Positions 34,380-36,439 of a stretch of DNA of 36,439 nucleotides are shown piece after piece (the first letter of the stretch is position 1; every line of letters begins with the position of its first letter). Made by a program: the position numbers and the translations under genes. The notes under the pieces are model-generated. The model ran no database searches. It saw only the letters and a list, made by a program, of their open reading frames with translations, and was not told the origin of the DNA. The DNA is taken from NCBI GenBank assembly GCA_002388005.1, contig DGLO01000139.1:1-36439 (forward strand). The letters run 5' to 3'. Source of the stretch: Candidatus Neomicrothrix sp. UBA4542 (GTDB lineage: Bacteria > Actinomycetota > Acidimicrobiia > Acidimicrobiales > Poriferisodalaceae).

Positions 34380-34631
34380 GTGCGCTCTGGTCCCTTTATA
34401 TGGATTTCGGTCGCTATCGCGGCCGTTGTCGTTATATACGGGGTCATCTCAGTGCTCGCCGTTCCCAAGACCAAGTGGACCCAACTAAAACGACACCGAA
34501 GCAATTGGATCCTGCTGATGATGGTCTTCGGACCCCTCGCTGTACTGCTTTTCTTTGGCACCGTAAGACAGCATCTTCTTCACCCTGAACGGTACAAAAT
34601 CGTCGAAGGTGTTGCCGAGGTAGACCGCTAA
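34380..34631 (+). CDS. Small hypothetical membrane protein
   Basis: An 83-residue protein with two probable membrane helices, about 6-27 (FIWISVAIAAVVVIYGVISVL) and 43-61 (WILLMMVFGPLAVLLFFG), joined by a basic loop (PKTKWTQLKRHRSN). The tail is charged (RQHLLHPERYKIVEG). The start is GTG 34380. The helix-charged loop-helix form is slightly like the N-terminal membrane domain of PLDc_N proteins, but I do not claim membership. It lies 28 bases before tyrS on the same strand. Its function is unknown. Confidence 0.6.
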   Translation: MRSGPFIWISVAIAAVVVIYGVISVLAVPKTKWTQLKRHRSNWILLMMVFGPLAVLLFFGTVRQHLLHPERYKIVEGVAEVDR

Positions 34632-34659
34632 CAGGCAAAAGTTCGCCACTCTTGACCCG

Positions 34660-35949
34660 ATGGCTTGGCACACTGTCGTTGTGGACATTCTTTCCGACCT
34701 CGAGGCCCGCGGGCTCATCCATGACACAACTGACCGCGAAGCCTTGGCCGCGAGGCTCGCCGAAGGACCGATCGTCCTCTACTGCGGCTTCGACCCGACC
34801 GCCGAAAGTCTCCATGTCGGGAATCTCATCGGGTTGTTGACTCTGCGGCGATTTCAATTAGCTGGTCACCGTCCCATCAGTCTCGCAGGCGGCGCTACCG
34901 GCATGGTTGGGGACCCCAGCGGCAGAAACGCCGAGAGGAACCTCCTAGACGACGAAGGTCTCGCCCAAAACTTGCAAGGAATACTGCCGCAACTTCGTCA
35001 ATTCTTAGAGTTCGAAGGCGACGTTCCGGCGAAACTGCTTGACAACCGGGCCTGGACTGTAGGCCTAGGAGTGCTGGACTTTTTGAGAGACGTAGGCAAG
35101 CACGTAACCGTAAATCAGATGGTTGCCAAAGAGTCTGTTCGCAACCGGATGAGTGAAGGGGATGGGATTTCCTACACGGAATTTAGTTACATGCTGTTGC
35201 AGGGTTACGACTACTTATGGCTCGCCGAAAACGAGGATTGCGATCTGCAGGTCGGAGGTTCGGATCAGTGGGGCAACATTGTCCTGGGCGTCGACCTGAT
35301 ACGAAGAAGACTAGGCAAATCGGCGCACGCATTAACCTGGCCGTTACTCACTAAACCTGACGGATCCAAGTACGGCAAAACGGCAGGCGGGGAGACCATT
35401 TGGCTGAGCCCCGAAAAGATGAGTCCCTATCGCTTCTATCAAGCCTGGATTGGGGTAGATGACTCTGAGGTGCGCAAACTACTTCTCCAACTCACATTCC
35501 TTTCTCTCGAAGAAATAGAAGAAATCGTTACCAACCACCAGCGAGAACCCCATCTTCGGCTTGGTCAGCGGCGGTTAGCAGCAGAGTTGACGGCCACAGT
35601 TCATGGTGAAGCCGCTGCGGTCACTGCCGTGGAGGCTTCGGAAGTGTTGTTTGAACCAGGGCTAGATCTCGACTCAGTGTCGGAGTCAGCGTTGGAATTT
35701 GTGAGCCGAGAAATCCCCTCCTCCAGACATTCACCGTTGAAGGATGGAATCGTAGATTTACTTGTGGAAACACAGCTCTGTAGGAGTCGCAAAGAAGCGA
35801 AAAGCGCGATTTCCGAGGGTGGCGTTTATGTCAACGGAAATCGAGTGAACGACGCCGACTATTTACCGACGACCGAAGACCTTCTTCATGGCAAATATGT
35901 GCTTTTGAGGCGTGGAAAGAAACTCTGGCACCTATTGGTGGTCGGATAG
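34660..35949 (+). CDS. tyrS: Tyrosyl-tRNA synthetase
   Basis: Class I synthetase charging tRNA-Tyr. The 429-residue protein has the tyrosine-pocket and HIGH-equivalent region YCGFDPTAESLHVGN (41-55, HVGN at 52-55), GSDQWGNI (200-207), and the KMSKS-equivalent KYGKT (237-241). The C-terminal S4 RNA-binding domain follows (about 365-429, SRKEAKSAISEGGVYVNGNRV). Length and order are those of the bacterial TyrS type with K-[FY]-G-K. ATG 34660 gives the usual short N-terminal helix (DILSDLEARGLI). It is the last protein gene before the rRNA leader. Confidence 0.97.
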   Translation: MAWHTVVVDILSDLEARGLIHDTTDREALAARLAEGPIVLYCGFDPTAESLHVGNLIGLLTLRRFQLAGHRPISLAGGATGMVGDPSGRNAERNLLDDEGLAQNLQGILPQLRQFLEFEGDVPAKLLDNRAWTVGLGVLDFLRDVGKHVTVNQMVAKESVRNRMSEGDGISYTEFSYMLLQGYDYLWLAENEDCDLQVGGSDQWGNIVLGVDLIRRRLGKSAHALTWPLLTKPDGSKYGKTAGGETIWLSPEKMSPYRFYQAWIGVDDSEVRKLLLQLTFLSLEEIEEIVTNHQREPHLRLGQRRLAAELTATVHGEAAAVTAVEASEVLFEPGLDLDSVSESALEFVSREIPSSRHSPLKDGIVDLLVETQLCRSRKEAKSAISEGGVYVNGNRVNDADYLPTTEDLLHGKYVLLRRGKKLWHLLVVG

Positions 35950-36030
35950 CCCCCTCGAGGTAGCAAATATCCCTAAAATTCAACGTTAAAGGTTGCTTCG
36001 GTACCCTTGGCGCCTGTAGGGTAGCCCTTC

Positions 36031-36064
36031 GCCTCTTAACGCAGTTCAAACAGCGTTGAGGGGC
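36031..36064 (+). terminator. Long hairpin downstream of tyrS
   Basis: GCCTCTTAACGC (36031-36042) pairs over 12 positions with GCGTTGAGGGGC (36053-36064), with two G-U wobbles and a 10-base loop. It lies 82 bases after the tyrS stop. No clean T-run follows (TTCGACACC), so it is only a possible terminator; it may also be an RNA-processing or regulatory stem in the rRNA leader. Confidence 0.4.
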
Positions 36065-36145
36065 TTCGACACCTCCGGTTTTGCCCCGTTACAGGGGTAG
36101 GAGCGTGTGTCGTAATGCTGCCGCTTTTAGCGGTCGCAGCGCTCC

Positions 36146-36173
36146 TTGACAACAGAACAGAGGACGATAAACG
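36146..36173 (+). promoter_or_regulatory. Possible rRNA promoter
   Basis: A perfect -35 hexamer TTGACA (36146-36151) is followed 16 bases later by TAAACG (36168-36173), a weak -10. It lies about 240 bases before the predicted 16S 5' end, a reasonable distance for an rRNA promoter. A second -35-like TTGACT occurs at 36271 without a convincing -10. The assignment is tentative because of the poor -10. Confidence 0.35.
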
Positions 36174-36405
36174 CCAGTGCGGGCGATCGGCTGTTGCTAT
36201 GCAACCGCTGATCGAACCACACAATCGTGTCAGGTCACTCATGATCGTGACACAAACATTCGCAGTGTCGTTGACTGGTTTACCAGACGACGAGACTGCA
36301 TCAATTCCAGCCAGCTGCCGCGCTAAAGGGGTATTTCCACCCCGTTGAAGTGCGGTAGGGGCTCTTCGATCGCGTCGGGTAGGCCTCGGCCAGCCTGATG
36401 AGATC

Positions 36406-36439
36406 TTGACGGAGAGTTTGATCCTGGCTCAGGACGAAC
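36406..36439 (+). rRNA. rrs: 16S ribosomal RNA, first bases only (cut by window end)
   Basis: The last bases contain AGAGTTTGATCCTGGCTCAG (36413-36432), the universal conserved 5' segment of bacterial 16S rRNA (primer 8F/27F site), followed by GACGAAC, which continues as GACGAACGCTGGC in actinobacteria and many other bacteria. Position 36406 is an estimate of the mature 5' end. The gene continues beyond the window, presumably as the first gene of an rRNA operon on the plus strand. Confidence 0.95.

Larger units (their letters stand above)
35950..36405 (+). other. Non-coding leader between tyrS and 16S rRNA
   Basis: About 456 bases without a convincing gene. It holds an inverted repeat TACCCT/AGGGTA (36002-36023), the hairpin at 36031-36064, the candidate promoter near 36146, a small GGGGT/ACCCC stem (36328-36343), and a boxA-like GGCTCTTCGA (36360-36369) about 40 bases before 16S. 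boxA motifs support rRNA antitermination in bacteria. This one differs from the TGCTCTTTA-type consensus, so its role is inferred. Reading frames on both strands here look non-coding. Confidence 0.5.

Noticed and set aside
36271..36300. TTGACT as an rRNA promoter -35
   Set aside because: No acceptable -10 box is found at the right distance.
36036..36348. Short reading frames on both strands in the rRNA leader
   Set aside because: They overlap each other, lack ribosome binding sites and show compositions unlike proteins.

Overview
The window looks like a chromosomal segment of an actinobacterium, most likely from the Acidimicrobiia or a relative. This rests on three things: an actinobacterial housekeeping gene order, the protein flavour (a PPOX/F420-type flavoprotein, ArgF with a modified carbamoyl-phosphate motif, actinobacterial-style Nudix and 2-hydroxyacid dehydrogenase), and the start of a 16S rRNA gene (GGAGAGTTTGATCCTGGCTC then AGGACGAAC) at the right edge. 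The taxonomic call is inference; no search was run.

Layout. (1) 1-5501, plus strand: translation block infC (5' end cut by the window), rpmI, rplT, a SpoU/TrmH-type rRNA methyltransferase, pheS and pheT. (2) 5517-10234, minus strand: an apparent operon transcribed as tandem-domain CaiB/BaiF CoA-transferase, SDR, VOC protein, D-2-hydroxyacid dehydrogenase. (3) 10335-19801: an accessory acyl-CoA region with an orphan carboxyltransferase, two PhyH-type dioxygenases, a second tandem-domain CoA-transferase, a DUF3237 protein, an MFS carrier of organic-acid-transporter type, a PPOX flavoprotein and an FMO-like FAD/NAD(P) protein. (4) 19898-25999, minus strand: glutamate synthase gltB-gltD. (5) 26124-27317, minus strand: a second MFS carrier. 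(6) 27436-34072: arginine operon argC-argB-argD-argF-argR-argH with a Nudix hydrolase at its end, preceded by two tandem ARG boxes. (7) 34091-35949: two small membrane proteins and tyrS. (8) 35950-36439: rRNA leader and the first bases of 16S rRNA.

The order infC-rpmI-rplT-methyltransferase-pheST-arg-tyrS is the one I recall from other actinobacteria such as Mycobacterium tuberculosis. Here about 22 kb of metabolic genes sit between pheT and argC, and argJ and argG are absent from the arg block. The accessory genes fit a route for importing a carboxylic acid (MFS), activating it by CoA transfer, hydroxylating it (PhyH) and oxidising or epimerising it (SDR, 2-hydroxyacid dehydrogenase, VOC). 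The substrate cannot be read from sequence. The most distinctive feature is a repeated module: a CoA-transferase made of two fused CaiB domains, only the second of which keeps the catalytic Asp, transcribed divergently from a PhyH-containing plus-strand unit, present twice.

No transposase, integrase, tRNA gene or CRISPR array was seen.
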